From Methylobacillus flagellatus (GTDB lineage: Bacteria; Pseudomonadota; Gammaproteobacteria; Burkholderiales; Methylophilaceae): 64,000 nt of DNA. Shown piece after piece: positions 44,587 to 58,250 of this stretch (positions within the stretch are counted from its first letter, which is position 1; each line of letters begins with the position of its first letter). The notes under the pieces were generated by a model. It made no database searches. It was not told the DNA's origin and saw only the letters and a list, made by a program, of their open reading frames with translations. The translations under genes were made by a program, and so were the position numbers. The stretch is taken from contig NZ_SCOU01000003.1 in NCBI RefSeq assembly GCF_005502435.1, forward strand, positions 434,001-498,000, read 5' to 3'.

Positions 44587-44723
44587 TTCTTACATCCTTA
44601 CTAAGTTGAGGAGGCGTCCCCAAAAAGTTTGTATTTCAAACACTTAAGTCGGTATGCCGGCTACATATAGTTCGAACTCAAACGCCTGAACGCTTTTTTA
44701 CGTGTATTAATCCTAGAAGTCAA
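44587..44723 (-). promoter_or_regulatory. Promoter and long structured 5' leader of the csp gene
   Basis: On the minus strand TTGACT (44718-44723) and TAAAAA (44695-44700) are 17 bases apart, placing transcription start near 44688 and giving a leader of about 100 nucleotides. The leader contains three short palindromes: AGTTCGAACT (44669-44678), a CGG/CCG hairpin near 44651-44660 and GTTTG/CAAAC at 44627-44641. E. coli cspA mRNA has a comparable leader that acts as a temperature-sensing structure; that role is inferred here. Confidence 0.55.
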
Positions 44724-44737
44724 GTGGTTTTTATGGC

Positions 44738-45472
44738 TTATTTTTTGCTGTTTTGGGCCTCGTTCATGGCCTGTTCGATGTCTTTTGCCGGGTAAGCGCC
44801 AAGCATGCGTTTGCCATTCGCGAACACCAGTGTCGGCGTGCTGCTGACGTTCAGTTTGCGTGCCAGCTCGGCCACTTTAGCGATCGGTGTATCGCAACTG
44901 GCGCTGGTTTTAGGCAGCTGGTTGTTGAATATCCAGTCGTTCCAGGCACGTGCGCGATCTGGTGCGCACCAGATCGCCTTGGATTTGTTGCTGGCGTCCG
45001 GGTGCAGTTGCTCCAGTGGATACAGGAAGGTGTAGATGGTCACGTCATTGATCGCGCTCAGCTCGTTCTGCTCCAGGCGTTTGCAGAATGGGCAATCCGG
45101 GTCTGAGAACACCACCACTTTACGGCTGCCGTTACCTTTGACCACTTTGATGGCCTGCTCCAGCGGCAGGCTGGAGAAGTCCACGCGGGTCAGTTCTTCC
45201 ATGCGTTCACTGGTCACATCACGCTTGCTTTTCGGGTCGATCAGGCGGCCTTCGGCGATCATGAAGCTGAATTTCTCATCGGTGTAGACGATCTGGCCAT
45301 TCAGGAACACTTCATACAAACCGCCATAGCTGGTCTTCTTGATGCTGGCGATACTCACTTTCGGGTAAGTGGTTTCGATGGTCTTGCGCAGACTGGCCTC
45401 GTCCGCATGGGCTACGCCCAGAAACAGGCTGGCAGTGAAGAGAAGTCCGGTGAGTTTTGCCAATAGCAGCAT
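44738..45472 (-). CDS. dsbC: Periplasmic thiol:disulfide interchange protein DsbC
   Basis: A 244-residue periplasmic disulfide isomerase. A signal peptide (LLLAKLTGLLFTASLFLGVAHA, cleavage after residue ~23) is followed by the N-terminal dimerisation domain (LRKTIETTYPKVSIASIKKT...YEVFLNGQIVYTDE) and a thioredoxin-fold domain with VVVFSDPDCPFCKRLEQ, active-site CPFC (CGYC in E. coli), and cis-proline in VSSTPTLVFANG. I chose ATG 45472 with AAAGGA seven bases upstream; the ATG nine codons earlier lacks one. It may be required for folding of LptD or pilus proteins with disulfides in this window, which is inference. Confidence 0.94.
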   Translation of the reverse strand: MLLLAKLTGLLFTASLFLGVAHADEASLRKTIETTYPKVSIASIKKTSYGGLYEVFLNGQIVYTDEKFSFMIAEGRLIDPKSKRDVTSERMEELTRVDFSSLPLEQAIKVVKGNGSRKVVVFSDPDCPFCKRLEQNELSAINDVTIYTFLYPLEQLHPDASNKSKAIWCAPDRARAWNDWIFNNQLPKTSASCDTPIAKVAELARKLNVSSTPTLVFANGKRMLGAYPAKDIEQAMNEAQNSKK

Positions 45473-45538
45473 GGCGTTTCCTTTATGGTTGAGTGTCATG
45501 GGGTTCGCAATCGATCAGTATGTGGTTGAGGCGCTGGC

Positions 45539-46705
45539 TTAACGGCTGGCCTGGCGTATCAGTTGCTGCTTCAGCAGGCTGTACCGGTCGGTCAGTCGCA
45601 AGCCCTGATTGCGCAAAGTGCGCAGTGTAGGCCGCTCGCTGGCGAACAGGCTGAACAAGCCATGCGTCACCCAGCGCTGTGCGAGCATATCGGTTTTGCG
45701 GGCACGCTCATAGCGACGTAACAGCATCAGATCAGCCAGGCTGCGCATCTTTTCGCGTTGGGCCAGGGTGTCGCATAGCGTGATCACATCACGAAACCCA
45801 AGGTTGACGCCCTGGCCGGCCAGCGGGTGGATGACATGCGCGGCATCGCCCACCAGCGCTAGTCCGGGCTGCACCAGAGCACTGGCCGTGCGCTGGTGCA
45901 GCGGGAAAGCGGCCGCGGGCGTCACCAGTGTCAGTTTGCCGAGCGACATGTCGCCTGCCGCTGCGACGAGCGTGGCCAGTTCTTCGTCTGTTGATTGCAT
46001 CAAGCGATGCGCCTGCGCGCGATCACAGGACCACACCATGGAGATGTGTTGATCTGGCAAGGGCAGCCAGGCCAGGATGCCGTCCCGGCTGAACCATTGC
46101 CGCGCTGTATGTTGATGTGGCAATTCGCAACGGAAATTGGCGACCACGCCCAGTTGCTGATAATCATGCTCGCGCACTGAAATGCCGGCCTGGGTACGTA
46201 GCCAGGAATTGGCGCCGTCCGCGCCTGTCAGTAATGGCGCTTGCAGCAAGCTGCCATCTGCCAGTTGCAGGGTATTGATACCGTTGTCGCGTTTCAACCC
46301 CGTGGCATTAGCTGCGATCTGCTGTACGCCGCTATCGGTCAGGCGCTGGTTCAGGGCCTGTTGCAACTCGCGGTTCTCAACGATGCTGCACACATGCAAC
46401 TGGTGTGCGTCATAAGCGCTGAAATGCAGAGCGGCGTCCAGGTCGTCGCCATACACGCGCATGTCCTGTACGTCGCAGACGCGCGCAGGGTTCAGCTCTG
46501 ACCAGACTCCCAGGCTTTCCAACCAGTCCCGGTTGCCAGCACTGATGGCGTAGATGCGGCTGTCCCAGCCTGCCTCTGCCTGCGCTGGCGCGTGGGGCGC
46601 CGAGAGCAATGCGACACGCAGTGATAGCGCGTCCAGTGCCAGTGCACAGGCGCTGCCGACCAGGCCACCACCGATCACGACGACATCGAAATCGCGTGTG
46701 CTCAT
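45539..46705 (-). CDS. UbiH/UbiF/UbiI/Coq6-family FAD monooxygenase (first of two)
   Basis: A 388-residue flavin monooxygenase of the ubiquinone-hydroxylase family. The FAD-binding Rossmann motif VVVIGGGLVGSACALAL starts at residue ~8, the DG motif is in LLTGADGANSWLR, and the second FAD motif is LALVGDAAHVIHPLAGQGVNLGFRDV. These enzymes hydroxylate C1, C5 or C6 of the ubiquinone ring; which position cannot be assigned from sequence. The gene overlaps the upstream UbiH-like gene by ATGA, so both are one operon. No bound membrane segment is evident; membership of the inner-membrane Ubi complex is expected. Confidence 0.92.
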   Translation of the reverse strand: MSTRDFDVVVIGGGLVGSACALALDALSLRVALLSAPHAPAQAEAGWDSRIYAISAGNRDWLESLGVWSELNPARVCDVQDMRVYGDDLDAALHFSAYDAHQLHVCSIVENRELQQALNQRLTDSGVQQIAANATGLKRDNGINTLQLADGSLLQAPLLTGADGANSWLRTQAGISVREHDYQQLGVVANFRCELPHQHTARQWFSRDGILAWLPLPDQHISMVWSCDRAQAHRLMQSTDEELATLVAAAGDMSLGKLTLVTPAAAFPLHQRTASALVQPGLALVGDAAHVIHPLAGQGVNLGFRDVITLCDTLAQREKMRSLADLMLLRRYERARKTDMLAQRWVTHGLFSLFASERPTLRTLRNQGLRLTDRYSLLKQQLIRQASR

Positions 46706-47883
46706 CCCCGGCCTCCGAAGCTCATTTTTTCCACCAGATGCGCTTTGGCGGGCGGCACCAGATCCAGCAGTCCCAGCCCGGCCGCACGCAAGCTGGACAG
46801 ACCGACGATATTGTTGTTGAACAGCTTGACCAGAAAGTCGGTGAAACGCATGCCGCCCTGACTGTCGGTTTTGCGCAGTTCGCGGTAGCGTTCCAGCATG
46901 GCCTCGCTGCCGGGCTCTGCTCCTGTGCCCAGCAGTGAAGCGAGTGCCCAGGCGTCGCGCAAGCCGATGTTGAAACCTTGCCCGGCCACCGGGTGCATGG
47001 TTTGTGCGGCATTGCCGATCACCACCAGATGCGGTGCCGTGACCGGTTTCAAGTGTGCGAGTCGCAGCGGAAAATTCAGGCGTTTGCCGACGTGCAGGAA
47101 TTGTCCGACGCGATCACCGAAATTGGCATGCAGCTGTTGCAGGAACGCCGCATCGGAAAGTTGCAGCAGCTGGGCGACTTCATCCTGTTTGCCGGTCCAC
47201 ACCAGCGAGAAGTCGCGGGCGCCGTTGGGCAGCAGCGCCATCGGCCCGGCCGGGGTGAAGCGTTCGTAGGCGATGTTGCCATGCGGCAATTCGCATTGCA
47301 CCTTGCTGACCAGGGCATCATGGCCGTATTCCACGATTTCGCGCTGCATGCCGGGGATGTCGCCCAGGCTGCGTCCTCCATCGGCCAGCACGGCCAGGGC
47401 GCACTGCAGTTGCCTATCCTCATCCTGCTGACGGTAAGTCACTTGTGCATGGTTGGGGCCGGGCAGGATGGCGCTGGCCTCTGCCTGATAGTGCATAGCG
47501 ATGCTGTCGCAGTTGGCGATGGCGCGATCCAGCGCGGCACTCAATGCGCCGTAGGACAACACATAGCCCAGCGCGGGTTGGTCGTGTTCCTTGGCCTGCA
47601 GCAGCGTGCGCCCGAAGCTGCCGCGCTGCGAGATATGGATGGTGTTGATGGCTGTCGCCTGCGTGACCAGTTCGTCCCAGACGCCCAGCCGTTCCAGTAT
47701 CAAACGGCTGCCGTAAGACAAGGCCAGTGCGCGCTGATCGGCATGTGCGGCGCCTTGGGCACGCGATTCCAGCACGGTGCTGGCGATGCCTTGTTGTTGC
47801 AAGGCCAGCGCCAGCGTGGCGCCTACCGGGCCGCCGCCTATGATGACGATGCGGTGAGGAGTATCAGTCGTGCTGCGGCTCAT
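46702..47883 (-). CDS. ubiH: UbiH/UbiF/UbiI/Coq6-family FAD monooxygenase (second of two)
   Basis: A 393-residue flavin monooxygenase most like UbiH (C6-hydroxylation in ubiquinone synthesis). IVIIGGGPVGATLALAL is the FAD motif, the DG block is VLADGGRSLG, and HLVVIGNAAQTMHPVAGQGFNIGLRDAWALA the second FAD motif. DQRALALSYGSRLILERLGVWDEL is also a typical UbiH stretch. I chose ATG 47883, giving the usual MS...HRIVIIGGGP start. A GTG at 47922 overlapping the pepP stop would add 13 residues. Sequence identity to its downstream paralogue looks limited outside motifs, so ancient duplication. Confidence 0.9.
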   Translation of the reverse strand: MSRSTTDTPHRIVIIGGGPVGATLALALQQQGIASTVLESRAQGAAHADQRALALSYGSRLILERLGVWDELVTQATAINTIHISQRGSFGRTLLQAKEHDQPALGYVLSYGALSAALDRAIANCDSIAMHYQAEASAILPGPNHAQVTYRQQDEDRQLQCALAVLADGGRSLGDIPGMQREIVEYGHDALVSKVQCELPHGNIAYERFTPAGPMALLPNGARDFSLVWTGKQDEVAQLLQLSDAAFLQQLHANFGDRVGQFLHVGKRLNFPLRLAHLKPVTAPHLVVIGNAAQTMHPVAGQGFNIGLRDAWALASLLGTGAEPGSEAMLERYRELRKTDSQGGMRFTDFLVKLFNNNIVGLSSLRAAGLGLLDLVPPAKAHLVEKMSFGGRG

Positions 47884-47918
47884 TGCTCGGTTTTCTGACT
47901 TGTTTTTTATGCACGGTT

Positions 47919-50982
<3,064 letters not shown>

Positions 50983-51058
50983 TGCCTAAACAGGCGATTT
51001 GTGCGATTTTAGCATCCATAAAAGAAACGCGCGCCCACACTTTCCGCCCCAGCCCCCA

Positions 51059-53482
51059 GTGAACAAACCTCTTAATTTTTTACTCCTGATTTCTTGTGTT
51101 CTGGCTCATGCGCCGGTGCGTGCTGCCAGTGATGCGGCTGATGAAACCGCGCGTCCGCGCGTCACCGAAGCCTCTACCGCCAATGCCATCGCTGCAGGCG
51201 GCGCGCTGATCGAAGCTGACCGCATGGAATTCCGTATGGACCGCAGGCTGGATGCCATCGGCAATGCCGCCATCATCACTGATAACCAGCAGATCAGCGG
51301 TGATCGTATCCAGTACGAAGAGCTTAACGAAACCTTGCGCGTGATCGGCAATGCCCGCATCGAAGGTGGTGGCAGTGTGATCAAGGGCCCTGAGCTGCGC
51401 TTGAACATGGGCGATACGGTAGGCGAAATGAAGCAGCCTACCTTCTACTACAAGCCAGCAGCCCCGGCTGCTGTGAGCGCCTTGCCGCAGACGGCGACAT
51501 CCAATGCCATACGCAGCAACAGCCGTCCATTGCGTAATCGATTAACCAAGTCGGCGTATGATGATTCGAACAAGGGTTATCAGCCGCAACTGCGCACCGA
51601 CACCACTGCGGCGTCGCGAGGGGATGCTGATGCGATGTTCTTCGAGGGGCAGAACAAGAAGCGTCTGACCAATGCCCGTTATACCACTTGCGAAGCAGGC
51701 GTGGATGATTGGTATATCCGTGCCAGCGAGATGGAGATCGATGATTTCAACAAGACCGGCACTGCACGCAATGCGCGTGTCGAGTTTCTGGGTGTGCCTA
51801 TCCTGTATGCACCCAAGATCGATTTTTCCTTCCAGAACCTACGCAAGACTGGCCTGCTGGCACCATTGATCGGTACCACTACGCGCAGTGGCTTTGAAGT
51901 GCTGACGCCGTTCTACTGGAACATCGCGCCTGGCATGGACGCTACGTTTGGTACGCGCTTGTTGAGTAAGCGTGGTTTGCAATACCAAGGTGAGTTCCGC
52001 TACATGGGCGAGACCTACCAAGGCGGTAACAATATCGAATACCTGCCCAGCGATACCAGCACCGGTGAGAATCGCTACTACGCCAAACTGCAACATCAGC
52101 AGGATTTCCTTAATGGCTGGAGTGCCGGGTATAGCCTGGAAAAAGTGTCGGACGACAATTATTTCTCCGAGCTGTCTACGCGCATCACCACCACCAGCCG
52201 GGTCAACCTGGCACAACAAGCTTCGCTGAATTATGCAGACGATGTCTGGGACTTCAACTTGCTGGTGCAGCGCTATCAAACGCTGGGACAGCGTACATTC
52301 CCGTATGAGCGCTTGCCACAGTTGACCTTGAACGGCACCAAGGATTGGGAGGTGGGTGATCGTTATGTCAACACCAACCTCTATACTCAGTGGGTCAGCT
52401 TCAATCGCAGCGAGAGTCAGCCTAACTTTCTGGCGACCCCCAATGGCAACTTGGTCACTGGTGTCACCGGGCGTCGTTTCACGGCATATCCTAGTGTGAG
52501 CATCCCATTCACGCGGCCTTATGGCTACATCACGCCCAAATTCGGCGTACATCACACCAGCTATCAGCTGGACAACACGGATTTCACGCTGAATGGCGTG
52601 AATGGGGAATATCAGTCCGGCACGCGCACCTTGCCGATCTTCAGTCTAGACAGTGGGCTTTATTACGAGCGTAATACACGTATCGTCAAGAACAGCTACA
52701 CGCAGACGCTGGAGCCGCGTCTGTACTATGTGTATATCCCTAATCGTGACCAGTCGGCCATTCCGATCTTCGATACCGCACTGGCCGACTTGAATACCAG
52801 TTCCCTGTTTCAGGAGAACCAGTTCACCGGCAACGACCGGATCAATAACGCCAACCAACTGACCATGGCAGTCACCACCCGCATGCTGGACGCTAGAACG
52901 GGTGATCAGCGTTTTGCCGCTACCTTGGGGCAGCGTTTCAATTTCACCGAACAGCGAGTCGGCCTGCCAGGGGCCAATCTGCGTCGCGGAGATAGCTCGG
53001 ATATCGTCGCTGCAGTGACAGCAAAACTGTTGAGCAAGTGGAATGTCGATGCGGCATGGCAGTACAACACCTATGACGCAGAGTTGGTCCGATCCAATAT
53101 CGGCATGCGCTACAACCCCGAGCCTGGCAAGGTCATGAACCTGAGTTACCGTTATACTGCCGACTTGCTGGACCAGATCAACGTGTCCGGCCAGTGGCCA
53201 TTGAGTCCGCGCTGGTATGGTCTGGGCCGCTATAATTACTCGCTGGAAGAGCACAGCCCGATCGAGGGTCTGGCAGGCCTCGAGTATGACGCTGGTTGTT
53301 GGCAGGCACGCACGGTATTGCAGCGTGTTTCGACAGCGACGGCAGATGCCAACTATGCTTTCTTCTTTCAACTCGAACTGGGCGGACTGGCCTCCATCGG
53401 TGCCAGCCCGATGCGATATCTGGAACGCGGGATCCCAGGCTATACCCGCTCGGGCGAGATCCAGAGCAGCGTGACACCTTAA
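51059..53482 (+). CDS. lptD: LPS-assembly protein LptD
   Basis: An 807-residue outer-membrane protein that, with LptE, inserts lipopolysaccharide into the outer leaflet. A signal peptide ([18 protein letters not shown]) is followed by the N-terminal OstA/jellyroll domain (about 55-160, [24 protein letters not shown] and [19 protein letters not shown]) and the C-terminal beta barrel (about 250-800). Mature cysteines are only Cys211 (TTCEAG) and Cys747 (DAGCWQ). E. coli has four, including a C-terminal pair, so here a single disulfide between the domains is possible. The start is GTG 51059; a TTG 60 bases upstream (50999) extends the frame but would bury the signal peptide. lptE lies at 60975-61502. 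Confidence 0.95.
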   Translation: MNKPLNFLLLISCVLAHAPVRAASDAADETARPRVTEASTANAIAAGGALIEADRMEFRMDRRLDAIGNAAIITDNQQISGDRIQYEELNETLRVIGNARIEGGGSVIKGPELRLNMGDTVGEMKQPTFYYKPAAPAAVSALPQTATSNAIRSNSRPLRNRLTKSAYDDSNKGYQPQLRTDTTAASRGDADAMFFEGQNKKRLTNARYTTCEAGVDDWYIRASEMEIDDFNKTGTARNARVEFLGVPILYAPKIDFSFQNLRKTGLLAPLIGTTTRSGFEVLTPFYWNIAPGMDATFGTRLLSKRGLQYQGEFRYMGETYQGGNNIEYLPSDTSTGENRYYAKLQHQQDFLNGWSAGYSLEKVSDDNYFSELSTRITTTSRVNLAQQASLNYADDVWDFNLLVQRYQTLGQRTFPYERLPQLTLNGTKDWEVGDRYVNTNLYTQWVSFNRSESQPNFLATPNGNLVTGVTGRRFTAYPSVSIPFTRPYGYITPKFGVHHTSYQLDNTDFTLNGVNGEYQSGTRTLPIFSLDSGLYYERNTRIVKNSYTQTLEPRLYYVYIPNRDQSAIPIFDTALADLNTSSLFQENQFTGNDRINNANQLTMAVTTRMLDARTGDQRFAATLGQRFNFTEQRVGLPGANLRRGDSSDIVAAVTAKLLSKWNVDAAWQYNTYDAELVRSNIGMRYNPEPGKVMNLSYRYTADLLDQINVSGQWPLSPRWYGLGRYNYSLEEHSPIEGLAGLEYDAGCWQARTVLQRVSTATADANYAFFFQLELGGLASIGASPMRYLERGIPGYTRSGEIQSSVTP

Positions 53483-53493
53483 AGAGAATTCCC

Positions 53494-54792
53494 ATGACTT
53501 ATCTTCGTTTTATCCTCGGCAGCCTGCTGCTGATCGCCTCCTATATTCAGCCTGTTCAAGCGGCGGATATCGTCAAACTGGATCGCATCGTGGCGGTGGT
53601 GGACAACGGTGTCATCACCGAGCGTGAGTTGACTGACCGGATCCGCACCTTAAGCGCGCAGATCGAGAAACAAGGCGGGAAGCTGCCTCCACAAGATGTG
53701 CTGCAGAAACAAATCCTGGAACGCCTCATCAACGACAGCCTGCTGCTGCAATATGCGGCCCAGACCGGCTTGCGTGTGGATGACGGCCAGCTCGACAAGA
53801 CCATAGAACGTATCGCTAACCAGAACCAGCTCACCGTGCAGGAGTTCCGCAAGACCTTGGAAGATGATGGCTTGAGCTTCCGGAAATTCCGCGAGGACAT
53901 CCGCAGCGAGATCATCATCGCGCGTCTGCGTGAGCGCGAGGTGGAGAACCGTATCAACGTCACCGAGGCGGAGGTCGACAACTTCCTTACCACGCAGTCC
54001 AGCCGCAAAGAGACCGACGAATACGACCTGTCCCATATTCTGGTGCGTGTCCCTGATGACAGTTCCACGCAGGCATTGCAGCAGCTGAAAGCCAAGATCG
54101 ATCTGGCCATGAGCAAGCTCAACTCGGGTGTGAGCTTTGGTGAAGTGTCGGCCACCTATTCGGATGCGCCGAATGCGCTCGAAGGTGGCGACCTGGGCTG
54201 GAAGCCTTCCAGCCAGTTGCCTGAGCTGTTCCTGAATGCCGTGCAGACCTTGCAGGCGGGCCAGACGACGGCAGTGCTGCGCAGCCCTAATGGATTCCAT
54301 ATCCTGCGTGTCAATGCGCGGCGTGGCGGTACTTCCCCGCTGGTGGTGCAGCAGACACATGTGCGCCATATCCTGATCAAGCTCAGTGAAGTGGTTTCCG
54401 AAACCGAAGGCCGCAGACGTGCGCTGCTATTGAAAGAGCGTCTGGATAATGGCGTTGATTTTGCCGAGGTGGCCAAGGTCAATTCCGAGGACAGTACGGC
54501 GGTGAGTGGCGGCGATCTGGGCTGGGTCAACCCGGGTGATACCGTCCCACCGTTCGAGCAAGCCATGAATGCACTGGCCATCAAGCAGATCAGTGAGCCA
54601 GTCCGCAGTCCGTTCGGTTGGCACATCATTCAGGTGCTGGAGCGCCGTCAGCAGGATATGACGCGTGAAGCTGGCCGCATCAAGGCGCGTCAGGAGATCC
54701 GCTCGCGTAAGGCGGAGGAAGCTTATCAGGAGTGGGTGCGTGAACTGCGTGACCGCGCCTACGTGGAAATGCGTCTGGAAGACAAGTTCTAA
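53494..54792 (+). CDS. surA: Periplasmic chaperone/peptidyl-prolyl isomerase SurA
   Basis: A 432-residue periplasmic chaperone for outer-membrane proteins such as LptD. Signal peptide FILGSLLLIASYIQPVQA, then the SurA N-terminal helical domain (IVAVVDNGVITERELTDRI, typical) and two parvulin domains: about 174-275 (YDLSHILVRVP ... GGDLGWKPSSQLPELF) and 285-390 (THVRHILIKLS ... GGDLGWVNPGDTVPPFEQAM). A C-terminal helix completes it. ATG 53494, with AAAGAGA upstream. The order lptD-surA-pdxA-rsmA is classical. Confidence 0.95.
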   Translation: MTYLRFILGSLLLIASYIQPVQAADIVKLDRIVAVVDNGVITERELTDRIRTLSAQIEKQGGKLPPQDVLQKQILERLINDSLLLQYAAQTGLRVDDGQLDKTIERIANQNQLTVQEFRKTLEDDGLSFRKFREDIRSEIIIARLREREVENRINVTEAEVDNFLTTQSSRKETDEYDLSHILVRVPDDSSTQALQQLKAKIDLAMSKLNSGVSFGEVSATYSDAPNALEGGDLGWKPSSQLPELFLNAVQTLQAGQTTAVLRSPNGFHILRVNARRGGTSPLVVQQTHVRHILIKLSEVVSETEGRRRALLLKERLDNGVDFAEVAKVNSEDSTAVSGGDLGWVNPGDTVPPFEQAMNALAIKQISEPVRSPFGWHIIQVLERRQQDMTREAGRIKARQEIRSRKAEEAYQEWVRELRDRAYVEMRLEDKF

Positions 54793-54802
54793 GCTGGTTT
54801 AC

Positions 54803-55816
54803 GTGGTGAACCTTCCCCCCCTTATCGCTCTCACGGCCGGCGAGCCGGCTGGCATCGGGCCGGACCTGTGTGTAGCATTGGCGCAACAGCCTTTCGCCGC
54901 ACAGATCGTGGTGATTGCCGATCAGCACATGCTAGTGGCGCGTGCCCAGCAGCTAGGCTTGCCCTTACAGATCACCTCTTATGATGGTCCGCAGTCCGCA
55001 GTGCTGCACTCAAGCCATGCCGGCAACGGTACCCTGTTGGTTCAGCATGTTCCGGCAGGCCATCATGTTGTTGCAGGGAGGCTGGAGGCAGGCAACAGCC
55101 AATATGTACTGCAAACCTTGCGTGCTGCAGTGGCGGGTTGTGTCAGCGGAGCATTCGCTGCCATGGTAACTGCGCCGGTCCACAAAGGCGTGATCAACGA
55201 TGCAGGCATCGCCTTCACCGGGCACACCGAATACCTGGCCGAGCAGACCGATACCGACGAAGTGGTCATGATGCTGGTGGGCGGCGGCATGCGCGTCGCG
55301 CTGGCCACGCGTCATCTACCATTGACAGAGGTCAGTGCCGCCATCACTCCGGCCGGGCTGGAGCGTACCCTGCGTATCCTGCATGCCGATCTGGTGCACC
55401 GTTTTGGCATCGCAAAGCCACGTATTCTGGTGGCCGGACTCAATCCGCATGCAGGCGAAGGTGGTTATCTGGGGATGGAAGAGATCACCACCATCGCGCC
55501 GGTGCTGGAAAAGCTGCGTGCTGAAGGCGTGCAGCTAATGGGACCGCTGCCAGCGGATACCCTGTTCGCACCACATAACCTCAGCAAAGGCGATTGCGTG
55601 CTGGCCATGTACCATGACCAGGGCTTGCCGGTACTCAAGCACGCCAGCTTCGGTGGCGGCGTGAACGTCACGCTGGGCTTGCCTATCATCCGCACCTCGG
55701 TCGATCATGGCACGGCGCTGGATCTGGCTGGCACGGGCAAGGCCGATGCTGGCAGCCTGTATGCAGCTATCCATCTTGCTATCGAGCTGGCACTTAGTCG
55801 GCCGCGATCCGCTTAA
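54803..55816 (+). CDS. pdxA: 4-Hydroxythreonine-4-phosphate dehydrogenase
   Basis: A 337-residue metal-dependent oxidoreductase of vitamin B6 synthesis. LIALTAGEPAGIGPDLCVALA is the N-terminal signature; metal-binding histidines are seen in FTGHTEYLA, MYHDQGLPVLKH and SVDHGTALDLAGTGKAD. GLNPHAGEGGYLG is also typical. The start is uncertain between GTG 54803 and GTG 54806, 10 to 13 bases after surA; the frame upstream is shadow of surA. Confidence 0.95.
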   Translation: MVNLPPLIALTAGEPAGIGPDLCVALAQQPFAAQIVVIADQHMLVARAQQLGLPLQITSYDGPQSAVLHSSHAGNGTLLVQHVPAGHHVVAGRLEAGNSQYVLQTLRAAVAGCVSGAFAAMVTAPVHKGVINDAGIAFTGHTEYLAEQTDTDEVVMMLVGGGMRVALATRHLPLTEVSAAITPAGLERTLRILHADLVHRFGIAKPRILVAGLNPHAGEGGYLGMEEITTIAPVLEKLRAEGVQLMGPLPADTLFAPHNLSKGDCVLAMYHDQGLPVLKHASFGGGVNVTLGLPIIRTSVDHGTALDLAGTGKADAGSLYAAIHLAIELALSRPRSA

Positions 55817-55904
55817 AAATTACCATGAAATGTTCAGCTATAAAGCGTTTTAGTTTCGGCATCACGGGCTGTGCCCATGAGCCTGCACTGAAACGCCAGG
55901 AACT

Positions 55905-57357
<1,453 letters not shown>

Positions 57358-57378
57358 TTGACGACCATGCTGAAAATC

Positions 57379-57406
57379 AAAAAAGCCCGCAGCTGCGGGC
57401 TTTTTT
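57379..57406. terminator. Bidirectional terminator between adk and the 57422 gene
   Basis: GCCCGCAGCTGCGGGC (57385-57400) is a perfect palindrome flanked by A6 on one side and T6 on the other, so it works on either strand for the two convergent genes. Confidence 0.95.
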
Positions 57407-57421
57407 GTTCCTCCCTGCTGG

Positions 57422-58096
57422 TCAGGCTTTGATGTTGCGTACCCGTCTTAGCGGGAATACGCTCTCTTTCTTGGCATCGATGCGATTGACGAAGAACACT
57501 TGTGCCAGGCGGCTGTCCTGCAGCGTCTTGCCAAAGAAGCGATTGGCGGCATGGAAGGTGTCACCCTCGTAAACGATCAGGGAGTTGTACACATTGTTGA
57601 CTCGCACTATTTCGTCGAACATGCGGTGATAATCTTCGCGCATCACCTTGTGCTTCTGGCGGAATAAGGTGTCATTTTCCTTGATCGCCTGCGCATAAGC
57701 GGCTTCATCGAAATGCCGGTTCTTTTTGAACAGCGAGGTGCCGGAGTCGGGCTCGGGTTCCGGGTTGAGGTAAAGCACAGCAGCCAGAATGGTGTTGTTG
57801 TCAGTGTGGATCACGCCACGGCCATACTCCTCGGTCACGCTCTGAAAGCTGGTGGAGATCAGCCAGCGCATGTGGTCCAATTCCGGATTATGGAACAGGG
57901 AGATCAGCTTGGCGCTGACCTTCTCGAACAGTTTGCGATCCAGGTCCAGCAGCTCTTTGGTGCGCGAGCCTGGAAACACATAATTGATGTTGGGGATCTC
58001 GTGGCAGAACTTGTAGTCCTGTGCCAGTGCGAATTTGCGTATCGCATCCGGGTCTTCGTAAAAGTTCTCTACCACGGTCACTGGATAGTAGTTCAT
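57422..58096 (-). CDS. DUF6445-like putative iron-dependent oxygenase
   Basis: A 224-residue protein with no characterised relative that I can name; it resembles the DUF6445-type proteins. The GVIHTDNNTILAAVLYLNPEPEPDSGTSLF stretch provides an HxD pair (His97, Asp99) on a predicted strand, and GDTFHAANRFFGKT provides His182 followed by Arg186. This HxD...H pattern, with LYLNPEPEPDSGTSLF between, is the ligand arrangement of Fe(II)/2-oxoglutarate oxygenases of the double-stranded beta-helix type. No signal peptide. It stands alone between adk and leuS, so the substrate is unknown. The symmetric terminator isolates it from adk. Confidence 0.8.
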   Translation of the reverse strand: MNYYPVTVVENFYEDPDAIRKFALAQDYKFCHEIPNINYVFPGSRTKELLDLDRKLFEKVSAKLISLFHNPELDHMRWLISTSFQSVTEEYGRGVIHTDNNTILAAVLYLNPEPEPDSGTSLFKKNRHFDEAAYAQAIKENDTLFRQKHKVMREDYHRMFDEIVRVNNVYNSLIVYEGDTFHAANRFFGKTLQDSRLAQVFFVNRIDAKKESVFPLRRVRNIKA

Positions 58097-58207
58097 CGGC
58101 GGTTCTCGGCTGTTGATGCGTGTGCAGACCAGACTATAGCGAGCTAATCCGCCCTTGGGTAGCTCTCTACCGCAGCATGTGGGAAAACACCGGCTCAGCC
58201 TTCGCGG

Positions 58208-58213
58208 TATAAT
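58208..58213 (+). promoter_or_regulatory. Candidate -10 box upstream of leuS
   Basis: TATAAT at 58208-58213 stands 37 bases before the leuS start. No convincing -35 or TGn extension was found, so confidence is limited. Confidence 0.4.
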
Positions 58214-58250
58214 CGTTTTTTCATTGAAAACTCAAGAATCCAAGCCCGCC

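Noticed and set aside
50999-51058. TTG start for lptD at 50999
   Set aside because: It would place about 20 polar residues before the signal peptide; GTG 51059 gives a normal export signal.
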